64,000 nucleotides of DNA from NCBI RefSeq assembly GCF_000263715.2, contig NZ_CM001514.1, positions 5,332,498-5,396,497 of the forward strand, given 5' to 3'. A program made the translations under genes and the position numbers. The notes beneath the pieces are model-generated. The model was not told the origin of the DNA and did not search any database. It was given only the letters and a program-made list of their open reading frames with translations. Of the stretch, positions 47,597 through 56,964 are shown one piece after another. This DNA comes from Pseudomonas synxantha BG33R (GTDB lineage: Bacteria; Pseudomonadota; Gammaproteobacteria; Pseudomonadales; Pseudomonadaceae). Positions within the stretch are counted from its first letter, which is position 1; each line of letters starts with the position of its first letter.

Positions 47597-48415
47597 GTGA
47601 ATATAAAATCAGTTGCACTCAAAGCAGCAGGCTGCTTGGCGCTTGCACTTTCATTGAACGTACAAGCCGAAGTTGACTACGGGTACATGTATCCGCCCAT
47701 GCTACCAAATGAACAAAATATGAACGATTTACCTTATGCCATTCCGTGCGCAGAGGCCAAAAACCAGTATGGGGCAAAATTCTACCGTTGCACTTGGTAC
47801 ACGCTGCCTAGGAACATTACTCAGTGGAATGCACAACAGCAGCGCAACGTCACCTTCAGCAACCACATCAGCGGAAAATGCGTGCGAGGCACTTGCCGTG
47901 CATCCAATGGGTCAGGTATCTATGGAGTGTACGGCCAGGACCTCAGTTTTAGTCTGTCCATTTACTACTACATCTATGAAAGTGAGGATGGTTATCCGAT
48001 TGCCTATCGCATGGATGGTGGGCCAAATAAAAAGGGGAAAGAGGTTACCTACGCTCAATCGCGACAAATACTTCAGGACTTTTTGCTAGATCACGGCATC
48101 AGCAAAACGAGCGCAAAAGACGCTATTGCTGCCTACTCGTTGGATGCGAATGTAACGAGTGGTGAGTCAGTCGATGACGAGCCACAGATCGAAAAAACGC
48201 CCATGACAAAACCCACACAAACAATCGATGTAAAAGAAGCTTGGTGCAATCCGCGCGCAGACGATGAATGCACCATCAATGGCAAAAAAGTGCCCAAGGT
48301 GGAGCTTAAGCAATACCTGCCGGCTGTCTACGAACTAGAAGTGCTCAATGCAGGCGGGCACTGCGAGTATCCGATTTGCTATGATAAAAATGATAAGCCT
48401 GTCGGAATCAATTAA
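47597..48415 (+). CDS. Exported protein, function unknown
   Basis: 272 residues, GTG start, Sec signal peptide (about 1-24, ending LNVQA). The mature part is Tyr- and Cys-rich (PCAEAKNQYGAKFYRCTWY; GKCVRGTC; CEYPICYD), suggesting disulfides. It has a disordered Asp/Pro/Lys linker near 190-215 before a last small domain (WCNPRADDECTINGKKVPK). I do not recognise the family. It is monocistronic, with a strong terminator 6 bp after the stop. Confidence 0.7.
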   Translation: MNIKSVALKAAGCLALALSLNVQAEVDYGYMYPPMLPNEQNMNDLPYAIPCAEAKNQYGAKFYRCTWYTLPRNITQWNAQQQRNVTFSNHISGKCVRGTCRASNGSGIYGVYGQDLSFSLSIYYYIYESEDGYPIAYRMDGGPNKKGKEVTYAQSRQILQDFLLDHGISKTSAKDAIAAYSLDANVTSGESVDDEPQIEKTPMTKPTQTIDVKEAWCNPRADDECTINGKKVPKVELKQYLPAVYELEVLNAGGHCEYPICYDKNDKPVGIN

Positions 48416-48420
48416 AAATT

Positions 48421-48450
48421 AAGGCACGGCTCTCATCCGTGCCTTTTTTT
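48421..48450 (+). terminator. Terminator of the exported-protein gene
   Basis: AAGGCACGG-CTCTCAT-CCGTGCCTT followed by eight T residues. Confidence 0.9.
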
Positions 48451-48462
48451 TGTTGGCAAATA

Positions 48463-48618
48463 TTACGTTCTTAAAAAACCGATGCCAATCCGTGCGCATG
48501 CAATACTGCTATCTTTATAATCCATATTCTCCTGAGTAATATTGCCTAATGTCGCTACAGGTTTTTCGAACAGCCCCTCATCTACAAGTTGCTGATTGCT
48601 GATTGTTAAACTCTGCAT
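48463..48618 (-). CDS. Possible 51-codon gene after hsdR, unrecognised
   Basis: Starts MQSLTISNQQLVDEGLFEKP and ends IGIGFLRT. It begins 6 bp after the hsdR stop on the same strand. No clear ribosome site and no recognised family. It could be a fragment of a longer lost gene. Confidence 0.25.
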   Translation of the reverse strand: MQSLTISNQQLVDEGLFEKPVATLGNITQENMDYKDSSIACARIGIGFLRT

Positions 48619-48624
48619 CACTAA

Positions 48625-50862
48625 TTACCGTGTAGCCCCCAGCAAATCCGCCCCTGAATCCCTCTTCAGCAGCTCATACACCACGGTCAAGAACACGTCG
48701 CGCGTCGACTCATCGCTCAGCAATTTTGTCGCCATACTAGTGTGGCTACTCATGGCACCGGCAATGGCTTGGATTGCGCGCGAGGGCAGATCAGCCTTCA
48801 TCGCCTGCTCCATGGTGTTGTGCTGTACCTGAGCCATGAGTACATTGTCGACGCGAAGCTTCTCAGAAACATGCACGACCAGTGCTACTTGGTCAGTATC
48901 CGAGAAGGCGGTACCCAAGGCGTTGTTGAGCTTCTCGATTAACTCAGCGAGGTATTTCTTTTCCCGGTCTTGAGCGTCGCGTAGGCCGTTGTCGGTGATG
49001 CCGTAAAGCTGCGGAGTTTCGCCAGTTGGCAGTAGGCCATCCAGGTTGTCGCCTTTCTTAATTTTGTAATGGGTGAGCTTGAGGTCATCTAAATCCACCT
49101 GATCGGGTGTAATACCCTTGAGGCGTTTGCGCAGCAGGCGCGCATAGCTGGCAAAGGCTTCTAGGCTCGGGTCACCAAACTCAACCAACTGAGCGATATA
49201 CTCGTAGTTGCGCACGAATTTGCTCAGGCATTCACTGAACACCATGAGCGCGTCCCGCGCCTTGGAGTATTCCGAACGCTGCACGTCGGCGTACTCCATA
49301 TCTTTTTCATTGCCTTCGTCGTGGGCTTTTTCCCAGGCTTTTTCCCACTGATCGATGGCATCGTTGAGCGTCTTAAGTTTACCGTTGAAACGATCGGTAG
49401 CAGCCTGGGTGAGCGAGTACAGCTTCTGGTGCGTCACGTTGAGATCGACGATGGCGTTGCCGAAGGTTTCTACTTCAACCTGCTCATAGATGAACATGCC
49501 ATCCAGTCGCTGCTTAATGTCGTAAACGATGTTCGGGTCCTGAATGTCTGCTAGCTGAGCTTCGCGGTAGAAAGTCTTGAACGCGGCCAGAATTTCCTTT
49601 GCTTCGTTGGCGAAGTCGATAACGAAAGTCTTGTCCTTACCTGGGAAGGTGCGATTCAGGCGCGAGAGTGTCTGCACCGCCTCCACACCGGATATTTTTT
49701 TGTCCAGGTACATGGCCACTAGCTTAGGCTGGTCGAAGCCGGTCTGATACTTATTGGCGACGATCATCACCCGGTAATCCGGGGTATCGAACACTTTACG
49801 CATGTCGCGACCATTGAGACCAGGGTTCAGGTTGAGCTCATTGAAATGGTGATCCGCCGGCAAGCTAGCTTCTTTCACATCGGTATTAGGTACATCGCCG
49901 GAGAACGCGACAATCGCCTGCACATTCTCGTAGCCGTTGCGTTTGCAGTAATCCCCTAGCGCCAGGTGGTACTTGACCGCTGCCGCACGGGAGCTAGTCA
50001 CCACCATGGCCTTGGCCTGGCCGCCGAGAAGGTGCGCGACGTTCTTGCGGAAGTGCTCGACGATCAGTTCGACCTTCTGCCCCACGTTGACCGGGTTCAG
50101 CGACAACCATTTAGCCAACTTACGCCGGGCACTCTTCTCGTCCACACGCTTGTCTTCCACCAACTCGCTGCCAATGCGCAACGCCACGTCATAGCTGGTG
50201 TAGTTCTTCAGCACATCGAGAATAAACCCTTCTTCGATGGCCTGCTGCATGGTGTAGAGGTGAAAAGGTGCCGGTGGGTTTTCAACGCTCGCCGCTTGCT
50301 CCGGATTACATGGACGACCAAACAGGCTTACGGTTGAATGTTTGGGCGTAGCGGTAAAGGCAAAATAGCTGGCATTACCGGGACGGTTGCGCGAACTCTG
50401 CCACACAGACAGTCGATCATCCTTGGACAACTTCTCCCACTCCGCTTCGCTTTGCCCCGTCAGCACATAACGCAAGTCATCGGCGGTGCTGCCACCGGTT
50501 GAACTGTGCGCCTCGTCGATGATGATGGCGAAACGGCGATCACGCAGACTCTGCTCGCCGAGGATGATTTTCTGCGCATAGGGGAAGGTTTGCAGGGTGC
50601 AGACAATGATAGGCACGCCATCCAGCATGGCCTTAGCCAGTTGCTGACTTTTAGGGAGGCTAGACTGCTGGCGGTCGATGGCGCACACCACACCAGCCTG
50701 ATGCTCGATCTGCTGGATTGCATCTTGCAACTGCTGGTCCAGCACCTGGCGGTCGGTGACCACGATCACGCTATGGAAGAACGGCTCGCCATCTGGACGA
50801 CGCACGCGAATCAGCGAATGCGCAGTCCAGGCGATGGTATTGGTCTTGCCCGAGCCTGTGGC
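48625..50862 (-). pseudogene. hsdR: Type I restriction enzyme subunit HsdR, 5'-truncated
   Basis: About 745 codons of the motor and C-terminal part remain. The 5' end breaks exactly inside the Walker A motif: the first recognisable residues are GSGKTNTIAWTAHSLIRVRR, and the upstream DNA (from about 50863) is unrelated. DEAH (IIDEAHSS), motif III (FTATPKH), motif V (KYQTGFDQPKLV) and motif VI (SRLNRTFPGKDK) are intact. The N-terminal PD-(D/E)XK nuclease domain is gone. A 726-aa frame from an internal start could still be translated, but cannot cut DNA. Confidence 0.88.
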
Positions 50863-51132
50863 TCATCGCTTTGTCCTTTAGTTTCCCGGCCATCCTTGTG
50901 AACGGCACTACTCAATTCTGTTTAGCTTTAGCCTGTGTAAGGGACGATACAGCTGCCATACATCAATTCGCCGTCGTCGCAATTTCCACCACTCAGATCG
51001 GTCCGCTCATGGCACCAGCCGCATGCTCCCCTAAGCGGCTCATAGGTGAAGCTGTGGCTCTTCTTCTCACGATACAGTGATGGCTGCGACGGCATTCGCG
51101 CTGGGTCCGGCGGGCTCGAAAAATAGCAACAA
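50863..51132. other. Deletion-junction zone between hsdR and the small gene
   Basis: 270 bp with no supportable gene and no similarity to hsdR. The missing hsdR 5' part would have been here, so a deletion or replacement is inferred. Confidence 0.4.
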
Positions 51133-51690
51133 TCACCGCACGCTGACCGCCAAGGTGTTCCACGCAAGTCGCTTTACGCAATATTTACGTATCAATTTTC
51201 TTACCTGCGCCATAGCTACCAGGAAGACGCGCCCAAGAGTCGAGCATAACGATTCTCTTCGGCTGCAGTTTTTCTTCTCGGCCTTTTGCACATCTGATTG
51301 GCGACGCTTCAAGCCATATTTCAGAAACTCCGCCACGCCCGCCTTAAACTGCAAATCGCGAGTTGCAGGTTGACCCGATGGGTTGAAACGAACGCTCCCT
51401 TTATCCATTGAGCACTTCATCCCTAGGCGTTCACTGAACCAATAGGCAAGAAAAAGCTGATAATCGCGTTCATCAAATACCTCCACCAAGGTTCCCAGCA
51501 GGGTCGAGTCCCGGTGCAGCTCGCAATGAGAGACTGCGTAATTAACTGCTTGATACAGCAGATCCGATGAAAGCAACCTCCTTTGATCAAGCAGCGCGCG
51601 TAGTGCGTTCCGCTTGATCGAAACGCACTGGCTATAGCACTTTTTCTGATACTCGAGCTCAACAGCCTTACTGAACAATGGCTCGCCCAT
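51133..51690 (-). CDS. Unrecognised protein within the restriction locus
   Basis: 185 residues, starting MGEPLFSKAVELEYQKKCYS behind an AGGAGG ribosome site and 28 bp after the GIY-YIG gene, so co-transcribed with it. It is helical and rich in Arg/Lys/Cys, especially toward the C-terminus (KKNCSRRESLC). I do not recognise the family. The basic C-terminal end may be altered by the deletion next to hsdR. Its place in a type I locus suggests an accessory or cargo gene. Confidence 0.65.
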   Translation of the reverse strand: MGEPLFSKAVELEYQKKCYSQCVSIKRNALRALLDQRRLLSSDLLYQAVNYAVSHCELHRDSTLLGTLVEVFDERDYQLFLAYWFSERLGMKCSMDKGSVRFNPSGQPATRDLQFKAGVAEFLKYGLKRRQSDVQKAEKKNCSRRESLCSTLGRVFLVAMAQVRKLIRKYCVKRLAWNTLAVSVR

Positions 51691-51718
51691 AACGCCTCCT
51701 GCGCAAATGCTGTTGGTA

Positions 51719-52663
51719 TCACTCGGTCAAGGATGAACTACTGGAATCCGGCACCAGATTATTCAGCTGCAATTCCTGCCAAGCTGCGTACGTCTGACCT
51801 GTGCCTTCTACCAACCACGAAGTTCGGCCATTGGCGGAACGGCCGCTGACCACGGCAGCAGCGGCGCTGGGGCTGCTAAAGGCGCAGTCGTCGCTAAAAC
51901 GCATATGCTCGCCATCAGCAACCAGCATACCTTCATCAACCAACTGCTTGAACAAGCCTTGGTAGCCGCGTTCGGTGCCAACCCATTCGGCGCGGGCCTT
52001 GGAGCCTTTGAGCACGAAGAATTCGCCGTCGATTTCCTGGCCCTGGGCGCTGATGCGGTAGCGCGGCAGCTCCAGGGCAAAACGGGGTGAGCGGCTCACT
52101 GGCGCAGCAGCGATGCTTGAAGTGGGCGCTGACGGTTTGGTCAGCTCACGAAGAAAGTCGAAGCCAAGCACCGGCAAGACGATACGGATCTGCTCAAGAA
52201 AAAACGCCATATCGGCGCGGTCGGATTCGGGCAGGTTGTTGTAGCTGTGGGCGGTGCCGTTACCCACCACGCAGCGGCCGGTTTGCGTGGCAATCTGGAT
52301 CAGTTGGCTTTCCAGATACTTGGCGTGAGCCTTGGTCAGGTTTTGATCCTTGCTGGTGATCAGGCACACCCTTTCCCAGAAGTCCTTACCGCCCTGTTCT
52401 TCCGGACGGTTATGTTGTTTCAGGCGCTGGGCCACATCGTCGGATTCGCCGATATAAACCCGCGTGCGTAGGCTGTCGTCGGGGTCGGGGCCAACCAGAA
52501 AATACACACCAGTACGCGCGCACTCAGGGCGCTGCACCAACTCGGCTAGCTTGCTACGCGGTCCGGTCAGCACATGACCAGTCCAATTCATAATCTCGGC
52601 AGTGAGCAAGCCATTGGGTGTGCCGTCGACCAGAAACAGACGAATGCTGCGGCCTTGGCTCAT
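51719..52663 (-). CDS. GIY-YIG nuclease with DUF4357-like C-terminus
   Basis: 314 residues from the ATG at 52663 (MSQGRSIRLFLVDGTPNGLL), overlapping the hsdS stop by 4 bp (ATGA). The GIY-YIG motif is TGVYFLVG ... VYIGESDDVAQRL (about 50-80), and the C-terminal half has the DUF4357-like pattern (SKARAEWVGTERGYQGLFKQ). Such proteins are common passengers inside type I restriction operons. The enzyme may still be functional although its operon is not. Confidence 0.85.
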   Translation of the reverse strand: MSQGRSIRLFLVDGTPNGLLTAEIMNWTGHVLTGPRSKLAELVQRPECARTGVYFLVGPDPDDSLRTRVYIGESDDVAQRLKQHNRPEEQGGKDFWERVCLITSKDQNLTKAHAKYLESQLIQIATQTGRCVVGNGTAHSYNNLPESDRADMAFFLEQIRIVLPVLGFDFLRELTKPSAPTSSIAAAPVSRSPRFALELPRYRISAQGQEIDGEFFVLKGSKARAEWVGTERGYQGLFKQLVDEGMLVADGEHMRFSDDCAFSSPSAAAAVVSGRSANGRTSWLVEGTGQTYAAWQELQLNNLVPDSSSSSLTE

Positions 52664-53319
52664 ACGGCCTCCCGCATGTCGATTTGGCCCGTAACGGCTG
52701 CGGTGATTAGGGCCGAACGGCGTTCTTTCAGAAGGTCGATGCTGCACTCAGTTTTGATGAGTAGCAGGTCAAGACGAGCTGTCGCTTTACTAATCATACC
52801 CTCTATATCTGCCTGCTCTTTGCGTGGGGGAACAGGAACAAGCAATTCCTTGACCGTTGCTATTGAGACCTCATTAAATGTTGAGCCTTGTTTGGCAAGC
52901 TGCCAGTAACCATCAACGGCCAAGCTCCGGAGGTACGCTACAAGAAACGCGCTCGACAACTCAGAAGAACAGTCGATCCTTGCAACACCTCTGGAGAGGT
53001 TCACTCCAGTTAGATGCGTTGGCACAACGAAAGCAGCCCCAATCGATGCTCGAATCCCTAAGATGACCTCTCCCCCCGTCAATCGCGACCGAGGAAAACC
53101 AGCTGCGATTTCCGGAGTAGTTTTTTGCAGATTTTCGATCACGAAATCGCCCGAAGACATATTGGTGGTCTGAACAAAAGGCACCCCCTCATCCAGAGGC
53201 TCCCCGGGCTGCACAATGCCGTAGGAAATCGTCGAACTCTCGTTGACGAGCAGCTTCAACGGTTTTACGCCCCAATGCTCCGGCACTTCCCCCAACCACT
53301 CCACACCGGAGTCTTTCAT
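52660..53319 (-). pseudogene. hsdS: Type I specificity subunit HsdS, half-length
   Basis: 219 residues against the usual ~400. It starts with the conserved block MKDSGVEWLGEVPEHWGVKP, contains one target-recognition domain (about 20-150) and one coiled-coil conserved region (PRKEQADIEGMISKATARLD), and ends ITAAVTGQIDMREAV like normal HsdS C-termini. One target-recognition domain is missing, and no hsdM is present upstream. It may be a truncated relic. A half-HsdS can in principle dimerise, but without HsdM it has no partner here. Confidence 0.8.
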
Positions 53320-53412
53320 TTTTACGTTCGGATCTGCGCGACGTGGTTAGGCGCGGTGAGCTTGCTGTTAGCACCGCACAAAACCGGCTATCCAGCGTTA
53401 ACAGGACCATGG

Positions 53413-54081
53413 CAGCGCTTCGCGGTGATCAGTGCGTGAATTGCCCAGTCCGAGCAAGGCGTTGGGTATGCAGCGCAGCCTAGTTCGCCAATCGGTGCCG
53501 CAGGGGCAAGATCGCGAGCAGGTGAAGCAGATCATTGATGCGCTTTGTAGTAGTGGCCAGTTTCGGGCGGCAGCTATAGTTCTGTTGGCGCGGACTACGG
53601 GCATGAGATTGCGTGAGGCGATTTTGGCTGATCTGCCAAGGTTATGCCGTGAGGCGAGCAAGCTCGGCAGGATCAATATTCAGGACAGCACCAAGGGCGG
53701 CCGGGCTGGGGGGCGGCGCCACTTTGGATTGGAGTGGATGAGCAGGTCCTGGATGCATTGGCGTTCGCAACGCAAGCATCGCCGGCAGATAGTTGCAACA
53801 TGATTGCGCCGAAACAAAACTATAAGAGTGTCCTGCAAAAAACTGCGCGACCCGCTCGGAAGAGCTTGCACGCTCATCGCATCAAAGGGTTCCATGAACT
53901 GCGTGCGGCGTACGCGTGTGAACGCTACAAGCAAATCACTCGAAATATGGCACCAATTAACGGTGGAACTTTTCATCGGCCAGCTCGTTATTCAGACGCT
54001 AAAGCCAGAATACAAATCGCCCATGAGCTGGGACATGGTCGAATTAATATTATCTCTGCGTATATCGGGGGCCAGGGATGA
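53413..54081 (+). pseudogene. Integrase_1-type recombinase, frameshifted and N-truncated
   Basis: Pieces of one phage-type integrase in different frames: WQRFAVISA (about 53413), SKALGMQRSLVRQSVPQGQD to GRINIQDSTKGGRAGG (53432-53715, with the first catalytic Arg in TTGMRLREAI), then VLQKTARPARKSLHAHRI, GFHELRAAYACERY and AHELGHGRINIISAYIGGQG (53734-54081, with the His/Tyr boxes). At least two frameshifts separate them. It marks an older mobile element inside the island. Confidence 0.8.
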
Positions 54082-54338
54082 GTAAATCATTCAATATGGA
54101 GCTTTTCATAGCTGGCGTGTTGAGTGGATCGTATGCAACGCGGCAACGCCATGTACGTCAGGCTAAGTTTATTCAATTCGCCATCGAAGATCGGTGGGGG
54201 CGGGATACCCCCTGGAAATGGCAGAGGAAGTATTTGTCCTGGTTTCTACGCCATCGCCTCAATCACCATAGTCATGCAACTCGCTATTACTACCGCCTGA
54301 CGGTTCAGCTCTTAACCGTGAGGTTGGGCAAAGGCTAG
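54078..54338 (+). CDS. Small basic protein that accompanies Integrase_1 genes
   Basis: 86 residues (MSKSFNMELFIAGVLSGSYA...), overlapping the integrase end by 4 bp (ATGA), so once coupled to it. It is rich in His/Arg/Trp/Tyr (RHRLNHHSHATRYYYRLT). Proteins of this type regularly follow Integrase_1 recombinases. It could be a directionality factor or accessory, but no function is established. The frame is intact although the integrase is broken. Confidence 0.6.
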   Translation: MSKSFNMELFIAGVLSGSYATRQRHVRQAKFIQFAIEDRWGRDTPWKWQRKYLSWFLRHRLNHHSHATRYYYRLTVQLLTVRLGKG

Positions 54339-54661
54339 GTTTTCGAGGACTGAACCGCGTCTTTTTCCGTTGACACGTCGACCACTGACACTGGCTGCGA
54401 TCATTTTACACGGATAACGGTGATCCAGCACTATGGGCAGCGCTTTACGTTTTGTGGACGCCCTAGCTCTCACGCGAGAATGTGAGCTTGCAGATAGGCT
54501 GCTTGCACAAGCACTCGCGGTTTAGGCATTGAAAATCCTCACCTGATGATGGCACACTGACAGAGCACTATGGACTCGCTATCAGCTGTACCGATTCGGC
54601 TAAATAGCGATGTATTTCCATAATTTCTTAAAGCTAGCGGCTGTGAGATTTGGATTAGGAC
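54339..54661. other. Intergenic stretch, nothing recognised
   Basis: 323 bp between the dead integrase module and the membrane-protein/ImmA cassette. GC content drops toward its right end, where the promoter of the cassette should lie. No gene or clear repeat seen. Confidence 0.3.
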
Positions 54662-55318
54662 ATGACAATAGGGAAATTTTCAAAAAAATACATCCCCAAC
54701 ACCCGAAGATACGCTCCAAGATCGATTCTATTAGCTGCCGCTCTCATATTACTCACCATATTTGTTTTTGTTCGTCCAGCCAGTGCTTCAACCCCTGAAA
54801 CCTCAAGCAAATACGTAGTTAAAAAGATATCAAGCACGACAACAGCTAGCGATTCAGAAACAGGAATGATAGTACGAACTGCAGTCGCAGAAAATGCGTT
54901 AATGACGACAAAAGAAATTAGCAAGTTGGCTGTAAAAATCAGCACTCAACAAGAAGAAATAAAAGCGCTTCGCAAACAGATAGAAGATTTCGAAAAGCCT
55001 AGCGATATTAACACTATAACTATTGTGCTCACATGCGTATCTGTATTAATAACCATACTTGGAGTGGTATTCGCGATACTATCTATTTTTGGATATACAA
55101 ATATACGCGAAGAAGCTGCCAGAAGCGCAAAGATAGCTGCAAAAGACACTGTCGAGAAAATAACAAAAGAAGAGCTGCCCGCTGAAACAGAAAAAAACAT
55201 CATAGCGCTGATGGAAAATAAGCGCTTTGATAAAATCATTCAAGATGCCGTTGAAAATGTTATATATAGGGGCATTTCCATTGCAGATGAAGCCTCAGAA
55301 AATGGAGACACCAATTGA
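54662..55318 (+). CDS. Two-pass membrane coiled-coil protein, first gene of a candidate defence cassette
   Basis: 218 residues. Transmembrane helix 1 at about 21-38 (signal-anchor, ending ASAS), a periplasmic stretch with a coiled coil (about 80-112, QQEEIKALRKQIEDF), transmembrane helix 2 at about 119-143, and a cytoplasmic helical tail (about 145-218). No catalytic motif and no recognised family. AT-rich. Its stop overlaps the TTG start of the ImmA/IrrE gene, so the two are translationally coupled. It may act as a membrane sensor or effector for the cassette. Confidence 0.7.
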   Translation: MTIGKFSKKYIPNTRRYAPRSILLAAALILLTIFVFVRPASASTPETSSKYVVKKISSTTTASDSETGMIVRTAVAENALMTTKEISKLAVKISTQQEEIKALRKQIEDFEKPSDINTITIVLTCVSVLITILGVVFAILSIFGYTNIREEAARSAKIAAKDTVEKITKEELPAETEKNIIALMENKRFDKIIQDAVENVIYRGISIADEASENGDTN

Positions 55319-55806
55319 AATATTCTTTTGAATGGAACTCTCTGAACGATTTTCAACGTCAGATCATTCTCCAGCACCAAGCCTCCTTCCCTGTGGCAGT
55401 AGGTGCAATTGCGAAAGACTTCGGAATAACTGTAATGAAGTCAACAATGCCCGGCTCAATTTCGGGTGAGATAAGAGAGGCAGAAGGGAAAGTAACAATA
55501 AAAGTCAATAGGCATGATGTGAAGGAGCGGCAGCGTTTCACAATCGCTCATGAAATTGCTCACTTTTTATTGCATCGTGACCGATTAGCTAACGGAATTA
55601 CCGACGACGTCCTTTATCGTTCGGGATTAACAGATGATCTGGAAAGACAAGCTAATCGATTAGCTGCAGACATAATAATGCCGTACAACCTCATACAAAT
55701 CGCACTAGCGAATTTAAGCTCCTTAAAAGCAGAAGAGAAACTCAAAAACATATCAGAACTTGCGCAAGTCTCCTTGGCAGCGGTTAGAATCAGGCTTGGG
55801 AAGTAA
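55315..55806 (+). CDS. ImmA/IrrE-family zinc metallopeptidase
   Basis: 163 residues with the gluzincin motif HEIAHFLLH (about residues 80-88) and a downstream acidic helix (DDLERQANRLAADIIMP) that supplies the third zinc ligand. ImmA/IrrE enzymes cleave repressor proteins to trigger gene expression, and they occur in several toxin-antitoxin and phage-defence systems. The TTG start overlaps the preceding stop, and no nearby ATG fits. The Beta-family gene follows 5 bp later. The expected substrate, an XRE repressor, is not encoded next to it. Confidence 0.85.
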   Translation: MKYSFEWNSLNDFQRQIILQHQASFPVAVGAIAKDFGITVMKSTMPGSISGEIREAEGKVTIKVNRHDVKERQRFTIAHEIAHFLLHRDRLANGITDDVLYRSGLTDDLERQANRLAADIIMPYNLIQIALANLSSLKAEEKLKNISELAQVSLAAVRIRLGK

Positions 55807-55811
55807 CTGTC

Positions 55812-56948
55812 ATGCATAAAAACTTTGCCGATCGGAAATACATCCCTTTACTGGCCATTAGCATTGCGGAAATAACTGCGATGGAACAGCTTCCAGATAA
55901 AGACAGAGATATGATACTTCCACTTTTCCCCCTTAAAGGATGGGCAAGCGCCCACAAACTTTCGAGCTCTATCAAAAAAATCAGGGAAGCTACTGGCTCC
56001 AGGCCTTGGATTGCTGACATCGACACTAAATTTCTTTCTTCCAATAAAACCTTCTTATTTACTGGCTCTTTTCCTGAGCGTCCGGTTTTCCATGAGCTAC
56101 AGAAGCTTCTCGATCCTCACGACGCTTTTAATAATTGGTATGAATTCATTAAAGGCCATGAAGAAGCTATTCCCTGTCTCCGACTCGAAAACTTAGAAAA
56201 TCTAGAGGAGCTACGCGAGCAGGCAATCAAGTTATGTGCATTAGCCCGCGGACTGGTCATTAGAATAAATCCAACGTCCGAAAACTACGAAAGGCAAGAG
56301 CTAATACTTAGAGCACTGGGCGCAGAAGTTCTAGAAAAAACTCTTATGATATATGACCTGGGACAAATAGATGCAAAATTTGGCGAAAGAATCAATACGT
56401 TAGTTTCGTTCATAACTTCAGCTCGGGCTCATGCCAGCAGCCTAGAAATAGCTGTAAGCGCATCATCTTTTCCTTATGGTTTTGCGGGGCAAAAACAAGG
56501 AGAAAACTCAATATATGAACGAATGCTTTATAACCAAATATCCGAGCGCGCCGACTTAAAGCCAATTATATATTCGGACAGAGGAAGCGCTAGAGCCGAC
56601 AAACAAGATGGTGGTGCAGGAACCCCACCTCCAAGAATTGATTACCCGTTAAAAAAGGACTGGAAATTTGTTCGGCGAGAGGTAGATGATGACGCACCGA
56701 ATGCCCAAGAGAGACGTCGCGCAGCTTATATAGAGATAGCCAAGGAAATAACCACCAATACTTACTGGATTCCTGAGCTCAGACTATGGGGAACTCAACA
56801 GATCGAAATAACTGCGGAAGGAAGTGAATTTGGAATAAGTAGCCCAATGCGTTCAACTGCTGTCAGAATAAACATCCACCTATTCAACCAACTTCACTAC
56901 GATACTGAAACTTCAGAGATTGATACTGACGAAGAATGGACAGATTGA
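55812..56948 (+). CDS. Beta-family protein (phage T4 Beta-like, PF14350 type)
   Basis: 378 residues. Pattern typical of the Beta_protein family: an N-terminal YIPLLAISIAEITAM barrel strand, an internal RINPTSENYER segment, a region of repeated beta/alpha units to about residue 240 (SSFPYGFAGQKQGENSIYER), and a conserved C-terminal part (WKFVRREVDDDA; ELRLWGTQQIEITA). Biochemical role unknown. It starts 5 bp after the ImmA gene, so same operon. A related gene type is found next to sce7726 genes elsewhere, matching the arrangement here. Confidence 0.75.
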   Translation: MHKNFADRKYIPLLAISIAEITAMEQLPDKDRDMILPLFPLKGWASAHKLSSSIKKIREATGSRPWIADIDTKFLSSNKTFLFTGSFPERPVFHELQKLLDPHDAFNNWYEFIKGHEEAIPCLRLENLENLEELREQAIKLCALARGLVIRINPTSENYERQELILRALGAEVLEKTLMIYDLGQIDAKFGERINTLVSFITSARAHASSLEIAVSASSFPYGFAGQKQGENSIYERMLYNQISERADLKPIIYSDRGSARADKQDGGAGTPPPRIDYPLKKDWKFVRREVDDDAPNAQERRRAAYIEIAKEITTNTYWIPELRLWGTQQIEITAEGSEFGISSPMRSTAVRINIHLFNQLHYDTETSEIDTDEEWTD

Positions 56949-56964
56949 GATCCTAAGTCCCCAA

